A stretch of 64,000 bases of DNA. Origin: Enchytraeus crypticus. Its lineage: Eukaryota > Annelida > Clitellata > Enchytraeida > Enchytraeidae. How positions within the stretch are numbered: position 1 is the first letter of the stretch; every line of letters starts with the position of its first letter. Position numbers and translations under genes: made by a program. A model generated the notes under the pieces. The model saw only the letters and a program-made list of their open reading frames with translations, searched no databases and was not told the origin of the DNA. The stretch lies in the NCBI GenBank assembly GCA_905160935.1, contig CAJHZI010000818.1, forward strand, positions 292,001 through 356,000, written 5' to 3'. Shown piece by piece: positions 1-12,837 of this stretch.

Positions 1-340
1 AACTCTAGCCAGAATTGTCACATAATGTAAGTAAAACATTGATCTATGTATTTGATATTAATTGAGATGTCTATATTCAGTGTGGTCATAAATTATTATC
101 TTATATGAAGCGGTAAGAGAGCCTCTTGCGCTCAATACGAATTGTCGTTCATGCTGAAATTCATTCATTAGTGACACCGCTTGAGTCGTCACTTATCCAC
201 CTATACCGGTTCAGTTAGCGTAGAAATCATGATGCAACTATTACACAACCGTAGCCAATGACAAAGTCACTTTGTGGATGTGTTACCTTAAATATAACCG
301 TTATACAATTCTAAAGTACTCAACGTTATTTTATCTTAGC

Positions 341-650
341 GGCTCTCTCTTTCTATCTCTCACCTTCTCTTTTATTTTTCTTTCTCTCTCTCTCTCTTTC
401 TCTCTATAACTCTCTCTCTCTCTTTCTTTCGCTCTCTATTTCTCCCTCTCGCTTCTCTATTTCACACTCTGTCAGTATCGCTCTACTTCTACTTCTCTCT
501 CAGACTGTCTCTACCCCTCTCCTTCTATTTCTTCCTCAGTCTACCCTCCTCCCCCCCTCTCTCTTCCTCCTCTCTCTTTCTCGTTCTTTTTGGCGTTCTC
601 TCTTATCTCCCTGTCTCTCTCTCTCTCTTTCTTTCTCTCTCTCTGCTATT
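341..650. repeat. CT-rich low-complexity tract
   Basis: About 300 bp of (CT)n with T and C interruptions. Nothing coding is seen around it. Confidence 0.9.
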
Positions 651-1154
651 ACTCTGCATGTTTATATTATAAACTTAGAACTTAGTCGTAACATAATTTT
701 ATTAAGCTTCTGTCGAGTAGCTGTTAACTGTAGAGTTATCCCAACTCATTTGCTTATCCTTTCTCACATACAACATTGTTACAACATTGCATCTCGAAGC
801 CACAGTTAAAGTTCTCGCTGTCACAACTGAGTGGTCAAGCTTGGTGCAGACTTTACGATCATCTGCTCGCCTAGGTGCAAATATCGGCGCCTCTCGTATT
901 TACTGAAGCCACTTCTCTGCTTTAATGACGGCAGTTTGCCATCTAATTGAGCAGTGTAGATATACTAACAGCGCTAGTGGGTGCTGGCTCAGATTTATAG
1001 CTACTGAGAAATACCGGGGTGAGGGGAGGGTGGAAGAAAGGGTGGGAGGGGAGGGAGAGTTGTGAGGAAAATATGTAAGGCATCGATTGTTGGAGTATAG
1101 CTAACTGCTATAGTCTTCGGTATTTTTTCTCATTATATCTCTTTCCATTTATGT

Positions 1155-1156
<2 letters not shown>

Positions 1157-1237
<81 letters not shown>

Positions 1238-1271
1238 TATACATATACAGGCGAATATATAGAATATATAT

Positions 1272-1315
<44 letters not shown>
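1157..1315. repeat. (TA)n microsatellite, two blocks
   Basis: Two long TA runs separated by about 45 bp at 1231-1276. Confidence 0.95.
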
Positions 1316-1317
<2 letters not shown>

Positions 1318-1752
1318 TATTTATTTATCATACGCACATGATATCACATTGGCATACACAATAGACAGTTAGAGCGCATGAACGGAAATAAAGGCCCACA
1401 AGTGGCAACTTGCATATTCCGAATTTAAATAAAATAAAAATAAAAAGTACAAATATTTCCATTAATTATTAATTAGGTTCATTAATCTTCACATACAATA
1501 TTATAAAAACGGTAAAGCACTAGAATAGTTACGACAGTTAAGAGTTAGATTCTTTGATAGAAAAAAGAAAATACAGAAGATAAAAGAATTATATAAAGCA
1601 ATCACTTTAACTCTTTAGGTATTTGCTTACATTAATTAATTAATTTATTCGTGAATAGACAAAGCATAAAGAAAGAAATTACAAATATGTGCAAAACATA
1701 CACAACACGCAGCCAATGCAGATGCAAACAAGTGTCTGAGAGTGAAACGATG

Positions 1753-2420
1753 TTAAACTATCAGTGAAGCATTCAAGAGTGACTGTTCCACACTGCTAAC
1801 AAATTTTCTAGGAACAGCTTCCTTAACGGATAAAACTGACCAACCAATGTCACAGGAGTTATTAACACAGAGAGAATAGCAGTAAGGTCTATTTGCAAAA
1901 TTTAACATAATGCTAAACACGTATTCATTAGAATTGCTGCAGTAATCACTTAGACATTTCCTTATGAACAATAGTTTTCTTTGTTGCACAGTACTTTTTA
2001 AATCAATTCTCCCCAAATTATGTGTAAGTTCCTTAACTGATTCCCATTTATTATATCCAAAAAAGAGTCCTATATATAGAGTTCCACCAACTATTTAGTA
2101 GATTTAACTGAGAGGTATTTAAGTTAATTGATTCAATACAATATAATAGAATAGGTAAGCAATGACTCTCCAAAAGATGTAACTTAACCACTTCATTACA
2201 TGATTTAGCTTTATTTAATATCATATTAACAATTGCGAAAAACTTCCTTCTGCATTCAGATAGATCCACAGAAAGAGATTTACCCGATTCAAAAACAATG
2301 CCTAAATACTTAAGTTTACTTGCCCACTGCAGTTCACTATTATTAATGAGTAGTTTAGAAGGTGCAATATTCTAATCAGGTCCTACAAATAGACATTTCA
2401 CTTTACAGGATTAAATATTA
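1753..2420 (-). pseudogene. LINE reverse transcriptase C-terminal remnant
   Basis: On the minus strand two adjacent frames read RKFFAIVNMILNKAKS, SHCLPILLYCIES, LNSWWNSIYRTLF then GYNKWES and VQQRKLLFIRKCL. This is the post-RT region common in CR1/Jockey-type LINEs (LL-YC-PILLY and WN--YR--F). Stops and a frameshift show it is decayed. Confidence 0.6.
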
Positions 2421-2579
2421 TGTTATGTCTTTAGCTATGTTACAACATATGTTTAACATAAGTTGCAGATCTAACACAGAAGCAGATAGTAGTATAATAT
2501 AAGCAGCATACATGAAGCAACCAGCATAATTGTTAAAAATATGGCATCAATACCCTCCAGACACTTATTAAATGAGTTT

Positions 2580-3575
2580 AGGGTAGACGCATTTTTACAA
2601 CATTTGAGGGTAAGTATTAAAATAAAATTTATTGATGTTTAAACTTGAACCATTATTTCTTGTAACCCCGTTTTTGAAAACAAAAAACTCATCAATAGGT
2701 AGGTCAACCAATCCAGTGATAATTTTATAGTACAAATACAGGTCAGATTTAAACCTTCGTTGCTCTAAAGATTCGAAAGCCAAGACTTTTAATCTCTCCG
2801 AATATTGCAATCCTATCATGTCACTTAGCCGTTTAGTGAATCTTTTCTGAATTGATTCTATCAGAACAATATCACATTTTCTGTACGGAGACCATAGATT
2901 AGAACAATACTCGAGAATCGGGCGCACAAAACTGTGAACGCTTTAAATAATAGCACATGATTTGTGGATTTAAAGCAATGCACAATTATTGAAGCCCTTT
3001 TCTTGCTTTATTTAAAATATCTTTTATATGTGAACAAAACGATAAGTCGCTTGTAAACCTCACTCCCAGGTCAGTCACATCTTTTGATTTAGATAAAGCT
3101 ACAGAATTTAGATTGTAATTAAAATTATATGTTATATTTTTTTGGAAAGAGTAGGAGATCACCTGGCACTTTTCTACTGCAAGGCTAAGCAGCCAACGGT
3201 TAGACCAACTACAGAGAGAATCAAGAGACTTTGAAAAGTTTTCACAATCGGAAAGAGAATTTATTGTGGTGAAGCACTTTGCATCATCAGCAAATAAGAA
3301 AATGGAGTTCAGTTCAGGACAGCAGGAGCTTATATCATTAATATAAATAAGGAATAGGACTGGCCCCAGAACACTGCCTTGGGGAACTCCGCTGTCAACG
3401 GTATACCAGTCCGAATAGCATCTTCCTATTCTAACTGTCTGAAGTGTTCCCGTTAAAAAGGACAAAAGCCATTTTATTAAATTTCCGGTCACACCATAGG
3501 CTAACAGTTTATGGATCAACTTATTATGGCTTATGGAATCAAATGCCTTGGAGAAGTCAATATATTCTATAAATA
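2580..3575 (-). pseudogene. CR1/Jockey-like LINE reverse transcriptase fragment
   Basis: The minus-strand frame reads EYIDFSKAFDSISH, GVPQGSVLGPVLFLIYINDI, FLFADDAKCF and a second fragment RPILEYCSNLWSPYRKCD. These are RT motifs with FADD as the active site. The frame is broken near 2930-2990. The N-terminal side is cut by the microsatellite at 3620. It is a dead, 5'-truncated copy. Confidence 0.85.
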
Positions 3576-3618
3576 AATATATACAGTTTATTTATATATC
3601 TCTAATAAATATATGTGA

Positions 3619-3753
<135 letters not shown>

Positions 3754-4986
3754 GATATGCATCAATAAGACCCATGTAAATAAGACCAGTTCATGATACA
3801 CAACAATAACAACAACAACATCTAGTCTAGTCACTATAACTTTTCTACAAATAAGTTGATGGATGTTTGTTCATTTATTGCGTTATTCAATTATAACAAA
3901 CGAAGAATGTCGTATTTAGGAATTGCAATGCACTGAGCTTTTCTATAGGCCTACTTTGCTACGTCATTGATAAAGAGAGGGATAGAGAGTGAGAGTAGGT
4001 ATCATAAAAATGCACATATTACATTACAGGATAAATCAAATCTTAATGACGCTCTATTATAACTTATGCAGAACACCATTACTATTTCTCTAATGACTAT
4101 TTCCTACCGTTCCTACGCGTGTCTATAAATTTTACGATAGTCTAATATTTACCAGAAGATCCATACTTCAGCAGGCGTCCATACATCAAGAACAAAGTTT
4201 TTGTAACGATTTGTTCAAAACCACTGGCAGGAAATTCAAGGGAACACGAGAGAAATGTCGGATGTTTCCACGAGAGAGGTGTTGAAGAGATCCCTGTGTT
4301 GTTTGATGTAGTCACACGTCGCTGTGCTAATTACCCAACACGACTGCTTGCCTGCCGCTCGACTCTTACCCAGCCTCCGCTGTCTGGTGCCATAAACTCT
4401 TTCCAATGGTCGCGGTCAAAGCGGTCAGTTATGTTAACATAAAAACATTAGCTCAGCTTAATGTTCAATTTGAATGTAAGAGACGTTTATGCAGGTGTTT
4501 GCTGAGCAATACTTGTGTAGTAGGGATTCCATTAGAAACCAGTGGGAAAGGGGAGATCAAAGAGTTACCCTAGACTTGTTCATTGCAATTTTAAGAATGT
4601 ACAATAAGATACAATGGTCTAGTACCAAGACTTGCAATTAAGCTTATGAACAAGTGAATATGGTATGTGCACTGTACTGGTTCATAGACCCTTGAGTGAA
4701 GTACCCTAGAAAAATTATATGTAAAGACTCACGCATGTACTACAGTGTATTTTTGGAAAGCGTGTATTGAAAGTCGAAAATTACCATTATAATATACAGT
4801 ATTTATAGAGTTTTACAATGTGAAATTATTTGTACACCACACCTTATGATTTCTTTTAATAAGCCTACTTATGCAGTTCTTAAATATTCATTAGTGAGCG
4901 TGAAAGTTGATTGCGGATACAAGTATGCACTTTTGTTTGACATGCCAGTTTGGTAGAGTGAAACTTACGTTCTTGTGTTAGAAATA

Positions 4987-5235
4987 CCCCGTGTTGTGTC
5001 CGGGTTCCTTGAAGAACATACCAACCGTTTAAATATGTACGTGTCATAGAAGGCGACATAAAAACCAAATATGAACCAACTTCAAAAAGGGCATTCGGTT
5101 GGTGAGCGACTAGGCTCCAGAAATTGCTGCAACGTTTAACCGAGTGAAAAAACTTCAAAAGTCTTTAGAATTGGAGGTCTATTCGTATCCCGACCCTAGT
5201 TAAACTGGGATTTAAGGGAAGATGATGACGATGTG
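4987..5235 (+). repeat. SINE family C copy (GAT-tailed), near full length
   Basis: Starts CCCGTGTTGTGTCCGGGT, contains CATAGAAGGCGACATA and GGGCATTCGGTTGGTGAGC, and ends CCCGACCCTAGTTAAACTGG plus a (GAT)n tail. Other copies in this window: 8228-8352(-), 10960-11212(-), 23512-23615(-), 37043-37220(-), 40223-40372(+), 43978-44107(+), 46058-46190(+), 47885-48092(+), 58285-58530(+), 59012-59160(-). Confidence 0.85.
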
Positions 5236-6254
5236 TTATTTTTAGAAAACTTAACAATCAAACACCGAACGCCCCTGGGAATTAAGAGACGACCAATGAT
5301 AATACTACGCATACCAACCGAAAATAACTCAATCAAATCGTTAAAACTAAAAACTACATTTTGAGATTTTCATTTTTTATTACACTTACGTTTAAGAACA
5401 CGATCCGCTGTAATATGTTGATTGTTTTTGCTGCTAATTTAATCTTTAATAGTTTATGTACTTGATAGCTGCTTTTCTTAAAATCTAATTATGATTATAT
5501 GATGCTAAATGAATCACTAAATTAATGTAAAAAATAATATTTCTTTATTCTATATTAAAATATTGACGTCTCAGCTACGTAAATAGATCAGTACGCAGAG
5601 CGTCTGCTAACATCATAAATCTTTAAATAGTTGCTGAGATAGTGGGTTCGATTCTCGGACAAGCTTAATTCACCAGAGAGTAAAGTCTCAGACATTTACC
5701 ACACCTGTAGCATTGTCAATTGATTATAAAATATCTAACTATATAAGCACGTGCTATTTAGTGAAATACATATCATAACGGATGTTCATTTCAATTTAAT
5801 TAATATTGGATTATAAATTTTTGAGTAATTATTTAACTCTTTGTCTTTATTTGTTTATTTGATTTATTTGTTTATTTGTTTATTTGAGCGCGTTGTCTCT
5901 GATACCACTTTATTGTGACATTTCAATCAATAAAAATTTCCGGTTCCTTGCCATAAGGCAATGTCAGGGGCATCTCTTGTAGACTCTACGCAAATATCTT
6001 AATAGAAGCATCGTGTGCTGGTTAAAATTCATTCAGCTTAAGCAGTTATAGTGAAAGACACTTGGGATGAGTAAGAAGCTTATTTTAATGAAATCTAACG
6101 ATTTAAAGTTTGTAGAACTTTCTAGAGTGAAAGTAGATATGAGTCAATGAAGATGAAAAGCTTTGCATGGGCGGTGGCGAATACATACTACTATACATAC
6201 TACTGTGAGTTACATACTACTCATGGGTCATGGACATATTTAAAATAAATAAAT

Positions 6255-6520
6255 ATCACGCCTTAAAGTGAAATGATCAACTATGTTGATATCTATCACT
6301 TATAATATAAAAGCACATGCTTAAACCGTTAGGCAATTTAGTCCATTTCCGTGTAACCAGTCCAGTGAATGTCAGAGAATTTGTTCTCAGATCAGCGCGG
6401 AATTGATTCGAATCCACGAGAGTTCAATTCACCTTAAGATCTGTCATGTTAAATTTAATGAAGCTACCTGACGAGTCTAACCACCGCGCTATTGAGACAT
6501 TGTAGTTAATTCTAACTATA
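6255..6520 (-). repeat. SINE family B copy (tRNA-like)
   Basis: Contains the hallmark GATCAACTATGTTGATATC palindrome, CCGTGTAACCAGTCCAGTG and a B-box-like segment (GATTCGAATCC). Related copies at 15390-15985, 53205-53330 and 53905-54132. Confidence 0.75.
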
Positions 6521-7364
6521 TTGTATACTCAGGTTATCGGAAGCGTAAAAATGAAACTATGAATACTAAATTCAAAGGGCCAGTTGAATATTTGTGGGTG
6601 GGGGTTACGTTCCCCACATTTAAACCTAGAATAGCCACAACAAATCGCAAGTCTAGGCCGCTATCTCTTCCAGTGCATGCAATCCACATGTGACTCCACA
6701 TGTAATGACTCTGATTGAAGCAATCAGGATTGCCACGGCTTTAGATAGATTGCTTCCACTTGATATCGCTACTCGTACGTGTCCATAGCAGTTTCCTTAT
6801 AGCTCTGTCGTTCTTTATGTAACCATCGTTGTATCTCCTCATTCTATTTTATTATATGTAATTTGAATTATTTAGTTTTTACATTTTTAAACTAAGAGAG
6901 TTCTTCGTACTTTAAGGTAAGTTTCCTGCCTTGAAGATGTGCCGGTGACTGGTCATCAGTCTTTTATTTTTAATTCATTCAAAAATTCTAGGCCTACTGC
7001 ATTTAATTCATTTTTGACATCAATTTCCGTTCAAACATGTCAAATCACTTGCGTTAACTTCACACACTTTCATAGTTTACACGCATTTCTCTGAAAAAAA
7101 ATCAAAGTTGTTAAAAGAAACCGCATTTTCATGTACCAATTTATTTTAAAATATTATTTCATCACTTTTGGTTCACATTTGGTTCTAAATATTTCTTCAT
7201 ATTTGTTGCCAAATTTACTTTATCTACAGGCCTACTTATTGAAGCTTATGTACTTTATTCAGCTCAACTTTGTAGTCAACTTAAGCTTTGGTTACGACCA
7301 ATCCCTCACGTCCACTATGCTGTGGTAATAATCTATGGTAATAATAAAGACAACTTGAGTGTGA

Positions 7365-7490
7365 CTGTCGTACTGAAAACTATCACATCAGCGAGCACTA
7401 TTGTAACAAATCCAAGCCAGTGAGTACAAGAAGATCCAAAAAGGCTCACAATTCCAAAATCCAGAAAACCAGTCCAAAGATATATTTACT
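7365..7490 (-). repeat. LINE 3'-tail copy
   Basis: The reverse complement shows the tail family with TTTTGGAATT, a Cys/Gly-poor AT-rich body and the 'agtgctcg-tgatg' end. Other copies: 19195-19382(+), 35880-36000(+), 36100-36240(-), 47090-47222(+), 53795-53862(+), 54300-54450(+), 54470-54690(-), 59211-59262(+). Confidence 0.6.
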
Positions 7491-7498
7491 CAGTAACT

Positions 7499-7915
7499 GA
7501 TGCACAGTAACTATGGTACAGTAACTGAGGTACAGTAACTGAGGTACAGTAACTAAGGTACAGTAACTATGGTACAGTAACTGAGGTACAGCAACTGAGG
7601 TACAGTAGCTGAGGTACAGTAACTAAGGTACAGTAACTATGGTACAGTAACTGAGGTACAGTAACTGAGGTACAGTAACTAAGGTACAGTAACTATGGTA
7701 CAGTAACTGAGGTACAGTAACTGAGGTACAGTAGCTGAGGTACAGTAACTAAGGTACAGTAACTATGGTACAGTAACTATGGTACAGTAACTGAGGTACA
7801 GTAACTGAGATCCAGTAACTGAAGTACAGTAGCTGATGTACAGTAACTAAGGTACAGTAACTGAGGTACAGTAACTGAGGTTCAGTAACTAAGGTACAGT
7901 AACTAAGGCACACGT
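7499..7915. repeat. Minisatellite, 14-15 bp unit
   Basis: About 28 copies of ACAGTAACTGAGGT with variants (TAAGGT, TATGGT, TAGCTGAGGT). No coding sense. Confidence 0.95.
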
Positions 7916-8352
7916 AACAACCTTATTCTTAGATTACCTTTCTTATTTCACTTTTCGCTATGCCCTTGAATATCAGGTTGTATGAGTATACATATTATCA
8001 TTAGTTATGTTAACCTTAATTCTTAATTTTTTTCACTTAAGTTCATCATAGTTAATATTAGTTTGTGTTTTACTTGTTGCAGGTGTTGTTTGTGAACTGT
8101 ACAGGTGTTTTGACCCTTTTTGATGTTCCTATTTACTAAATAAAAATGAAAATAATAAATAAATAATAAATCAATGATAATAATAATAATATTATTAATA
8201 GTAATAATATTGTTAATAATAATCATCGTCATCATCTTCCCCTGAATTGCAGTTTAACTAAGGTCGGGATACGAATAGACTGTCTCAAATTCTCTCTGTC
8301 CTACATCATATCATCCATCCGTCAATTCCCTTTTTGAGACTTTTCCATTCGT

Positions 8353-10060
8353 TAAAATAATAATAATAATAATAATATAATAAAAATAATATTAATAATA
8401 ATGTTAATGAATAGTGATTAGTTTGCTATGCAGTGTGTGGACAGAGGGCTCCACAGAGCTATGAGCTGACCAATGAGAGAGAGAGGTGGACGGCGCTGTG
8501 TCATAGAATGTCTCAAGTATTTCCAGCGATCAGATGTCATAAAGCGATTCAACGGATTTACTTGACGCATTATTGATAGAGCACCGTGTTAGTGCAAGCC
8601 GAGTTGTTGACTGGTAGACTTTTGTCATATTTCACAGTAGCTGTTGTAGACATCGTCTTCATGTTTCTAATGTAATGTACGTTGTTAGGCACTGTTAGTG
8701 CAGTTATTCTTCTGTGATAATATTTTCAAGGATTTGTAACTTAGTCTTTATGATATTTGTAATTTATAGTGACAAATAGCGATGTTTAAGTTTAGCAACT
8801 CGATCTTGTAGTAATGCTATCATTCTTTAGTGCCTATAATATAACAGTAGTTTACAATTTAAGCCTGGTCGGGATTCTATAGCTTAGAAATAAAGATAAC
8901 CTAAATATATAATTATAAATGTATAATAATACTTCGTGAGAAATTTGTTAAATCTTTGATATATTAGTAATTTTAAATTAATAACTAAAAGTTAATTAAT
9001 AACAATATATAGTGAAGTAGATAAATGTGCATCATCGAAATAGGCTATTGAGCATATCCTATAAACTTATATAGGCCAACATGTACAACAAATAGAGAAC
9101 TTTAGAATTGTCTATAAAGCGTGTACAATAGAGTTTAGTGAAATCATCATAGATGATAAGATATATCACTCCTAATACCACGTGTTTAAATCCTGTCTCT
9201 CCAGGATTTTCCCTATAATACCTAGCAGTTCAGAGTCGATCATCCAAACTTTCGCAGGTCTAACTTTTATGTGACGATTATAACGATTATTGCCTAACTG
9301 CAATTAATTGAGCCATTTTAGACATAGCCCCATTTATAATCGTTACTAATCGTTAGAATCGTTATAATATAGTTATAATATAGTTATAATATAGTTATAA
9401 TATAGTTATAATATAGTTATAATATAGTTATAATATAGTTATAATATTGTTATAATATTGCTATAATCGTTAGTGAGACAATTATCCGAAGTTAGTTTCA
9501 TCATTACTGATGACTGATTGGTTGGTAACATCATTATAGACTAACGATTGTTAATGTAAAGTATTTATTTTAGATATACAACTAGTGATTTCAGTTGACT
9601 GCGCTAACTAGAATCAGGTAAAGTATATTCCCGTAATTGCACAAATTAAAATAATTATGATATTAAATAAATTTGCATTTTTACGTGTAAACATTAATAA
9701 ATATAGTTGAAGTCACGTGCTCCTTTTAGACCCACTTTTCTAACATTTATATTAGTATATGAAACAAATGTCAAATCAACTTTGTGTTTCACTGTTTTAA
9801 TAATTAAATAGATGTGTTTTTCAGAGAATTTTTAATTATTATCAAAATTAAATACAGAATTGTTGGTTCATTTGCGTTGATCTATTTTAAAGATAGTCAA
9901 TCTGTACATGTGGATTAAAATTTGACATTTAGGATCATTGAACTTCAAGAATATTTAAAATATAAAATCCTCAGGAAAGAAATGTCAAACCACGACGGTT
10001 GATCCTCAGGATTCAATCTATCTTTATAACCGCTAAGTCTGTGTGTTGCATGAAGACTCG
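8353..10060. other. Non-coding interval upstream of ephrin exon 1
   Basis: AT-rich DNA with (AAT)n at 8358-8402 and an 11-bp tandem repeat. I see no conserved protein-coding frame. It would contain the ephrin promoter and 5' UTR, but I cannot point to a core promoter element. Confidence 0.6.
9361..9466. repeat. 11-bp tandem repeat (ATAGTTATAAT)n
   Basis: About nine head-to-tail copies, slightly diverged at the right end. Confidence 0.9.
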
Positions 10061-10182
10061 ATGGATAGGACGGCGTATGTAAGCTGGATCGGTCACATCA
10101 TATTATGGTTGTCAGTGCAGAAGATGGATTGGTGCGCAGCGGTCAGTCTGGCCCCTATCTACTGGAACACGTCGAATCCTAT
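10061..10182 (+). CDS. Ephrin exon 1: signal peptide and start of receptor-binding domain
   Basis: This ATG is the first after an in-frame TAA at 10034. The 40 codons begin MDRTAYVSWIGHIILWLSV, a moderately hydrophobic signal-peptide-like start. They end with IYWNTSNP, the family's conserved (V/I)YWN-SNP opening of the binding domain. The donor at 10183 is GTACGT. The split codon AT|G joins exon 2 in phase 2. The exon is too short for ordinary ORF finding and stands alone in repeat-rich DNA. The signal peptide is only modestly hydrophobic, so the exact start is less certain than the exon itself. Confidence 0.8.
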
Positions 10183-10536
10183 GTACGTACTCGCTGCTAG
10201 ATCTATTATTTACGCTGCATGACAAACATCATTGGAAATACTGTTGAATCAAGCTAAGAGTATAGCAATTGGCTTGATACATGGCATCATAAATGCATGC
10301 AAATCCTCTATGTCTGGTACAACATTTGTAGCAGATTCTTTTCGATGTGATGATTTGCCTGGTACATGGTTATGCTATGAGTGCACTCAAACCCCTATAT
10401 ATTAGTGCATCATTCATTATGTTTGTTGTAAGCTTGTACTTTTATTTCTCTTTTTGTACAATTTGTATGTATGCGATTTTACTCTGATATTGTCGTCGAA
10501 ATAAACATATACTCTCTCTGTCCGTCTGTCTCTCTT

Positions 10537-10571
<35 letters not shown>

Positions 10572-12795
10572 AGCGTAGCGGGGGAGCATGGGGGTCGTGT
10601 GTGCCCCAAGGTATCGTTTAAATTGTTTATTAAGCTCAAAATTTAATTGCACACATTGTATCAAGTGTGTGATCCCCCCCCCCACAGTGTCCCTCCCAAA
10701 AAAGACTAAAGAGCTTCCTCCAAGATATTGGACCCCGGCCACGCCACGGCTCTGCAAAGCACAACATTTATAACAGATTTCTATTCGATATGACGATTTT
10801 TCTTGAGACACAGATGGTCTAAGAAACGAATGTAGAAGAAGTATAATTCAAAATGTTCATTGGCCTAGGCCTATTTAGTTTGCTTATAAAACTCATGAGT
10901 GCTTTAAAACTTCTGCAGACACTATTAACATAAATGATGTACAATAAATTCAACATCATCATCATGATCTTTCATTTACTCGCACTTTAATTAGGGCCGG
11001 GAAACGATAGAAATTCTCCACTCCTCTCTGTCTTTTACCATATCATCAGTCAAACCCATATTGTTCAATTCATTTTCGAAAATTTTATTGCAATTTTTGG
11101 AGCCGTTCATAATGCCCTTTCTGACGTTGCTTTGTATCTTAGTGCTTTAGTCGCCTTCTACGACACGTGCAGTCACCGGTTGGTTAAATAAACTAGACAC
11201 AACACGGGGCTATTTTAATAATTGATTAAATAAATTCATCAATTAAGTATAATTTTTTATATCACATATAGAGCGATATGGTTACATTTTACTATATGAT
11301 TCAATTTAATTCAATTGGTTAAACTTCAGGGATGTGTAAAATTTAAATTAGTCGGAAATATCGTACAGCAACTTAAAAATACTTTAGATAAACCCTATCA
11401 CATTCGACACCGCTTTCACACTTACGACCTGTTTCTGTTCAAACAAATAATGTCAATTCATGGATATCAGTTATATTGAAGTTTTTACTGAAGAGAACCT
11501 GTGCACAAAACTATAAAGAAAACTTGTTACATAAAAATACTTTAGATAAACCCTATAACATTCGACACCGCTTTCACACTTACGACCTGTTTCTGTTCAA
11601 ACAAATAATGTCAATTCATGGATATCAGTTATATTGAAGTTTTTACTGAAGAGAACCTGTGCACAAAACTATAAAGAAAACTTGTTACATAAAAAACTAT
11701 GAAACTATGAATTATGCGTACGCATCACGGAATTATGCGTTCGTTTCCTTGCGTGGTAAAATTTTTTCATGGACCATTCTCTTGGTTACTAACACAACCA
11801 ATCAATCAATCAATCAATTAATAAGAATTTAACTTCCGGTTCCTCTCCAATAGGCACGTCAAATAACTACTGATACCGGCAGTGCAGTATGAGATGAATC
11901 TTCTTCTTCTTCAGTGCACTGCCAAGTGGCAGGTTCAAGGTACATATTCATACTCAAAGTCTGCTTTCTCGCTCCATAAGAGCACTCTTTAGATTAACAA
12001 GTTAATCCCTTCACAAAGGCTAAGCCTCATTCATACCTTATGCAGCCTATGGCTTGGGAAAATTATAACTCCTGAGGTGGTTTCCCGTTGCCTTCCTCAG
12101 TTAGGTGGATTAATTACCATTTAATCCTGGGGGAAAATATTTCATGGTGAGGTGGGTCCCCTCTTGCCATCCTCAGCGCCTGCCTTTAGTCGCCTCTTAC
12201 GTACACGCGGCAGATTGTTTGCAGTTGCCCTATTCTGAAGTGGTCCAACCACACCCGAGCACAACACGGGGAATGAGATGAATAACCATTGAAAAATACC
12301 TGGTGAAATAACAGAGCATCACTCACTCTCTCATTGCTTAGTTCCCCACCTTCGGTTATGCCTCGGCTACTCGTCGGGTTGTACCTGCCCGTGGGCGCCA
12401 AGTCGATGACATTTAGTGATTTAAGGTGGAGTCAAACTCATCTCAACATTTTTTGAAGTAATGATTTCATGCATTTTTATACAGTCAGAATGAAGACTGC
12501 AAAATATAAATGATGTAGGCTAATGTCAATGCTAAGCTGAAATCAAATTAGAATACATGTATAGTAATAGCTCCGCAGAGCAGCTCGATCAATAGCAATT
12601 GCGTTCTATAATGAATACTTCAATGTAACGCTGTGGATTGGCAAAGCACTAACTGCTGAAAGCAGTAATTTTCTTTCGTTGAAACGATTAGTCGCTAGAG
12701 TATGACCGCTAAGAATTCCAGTAATATCTTCTGGAGGATCAATTATTCTGCTTTTTGTTTCCGCATTCAGCACTAGGCCTACCGTACTGTGCAAG

Positions 12796-12837
<42 letters not shown>

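Noticed and set aside
7499-7915. Possible CRISPR-like array
   Set aside because: Units are contiguous 14-15 bp repeats without unique spacers; it is a minisatellite in an animal genome.
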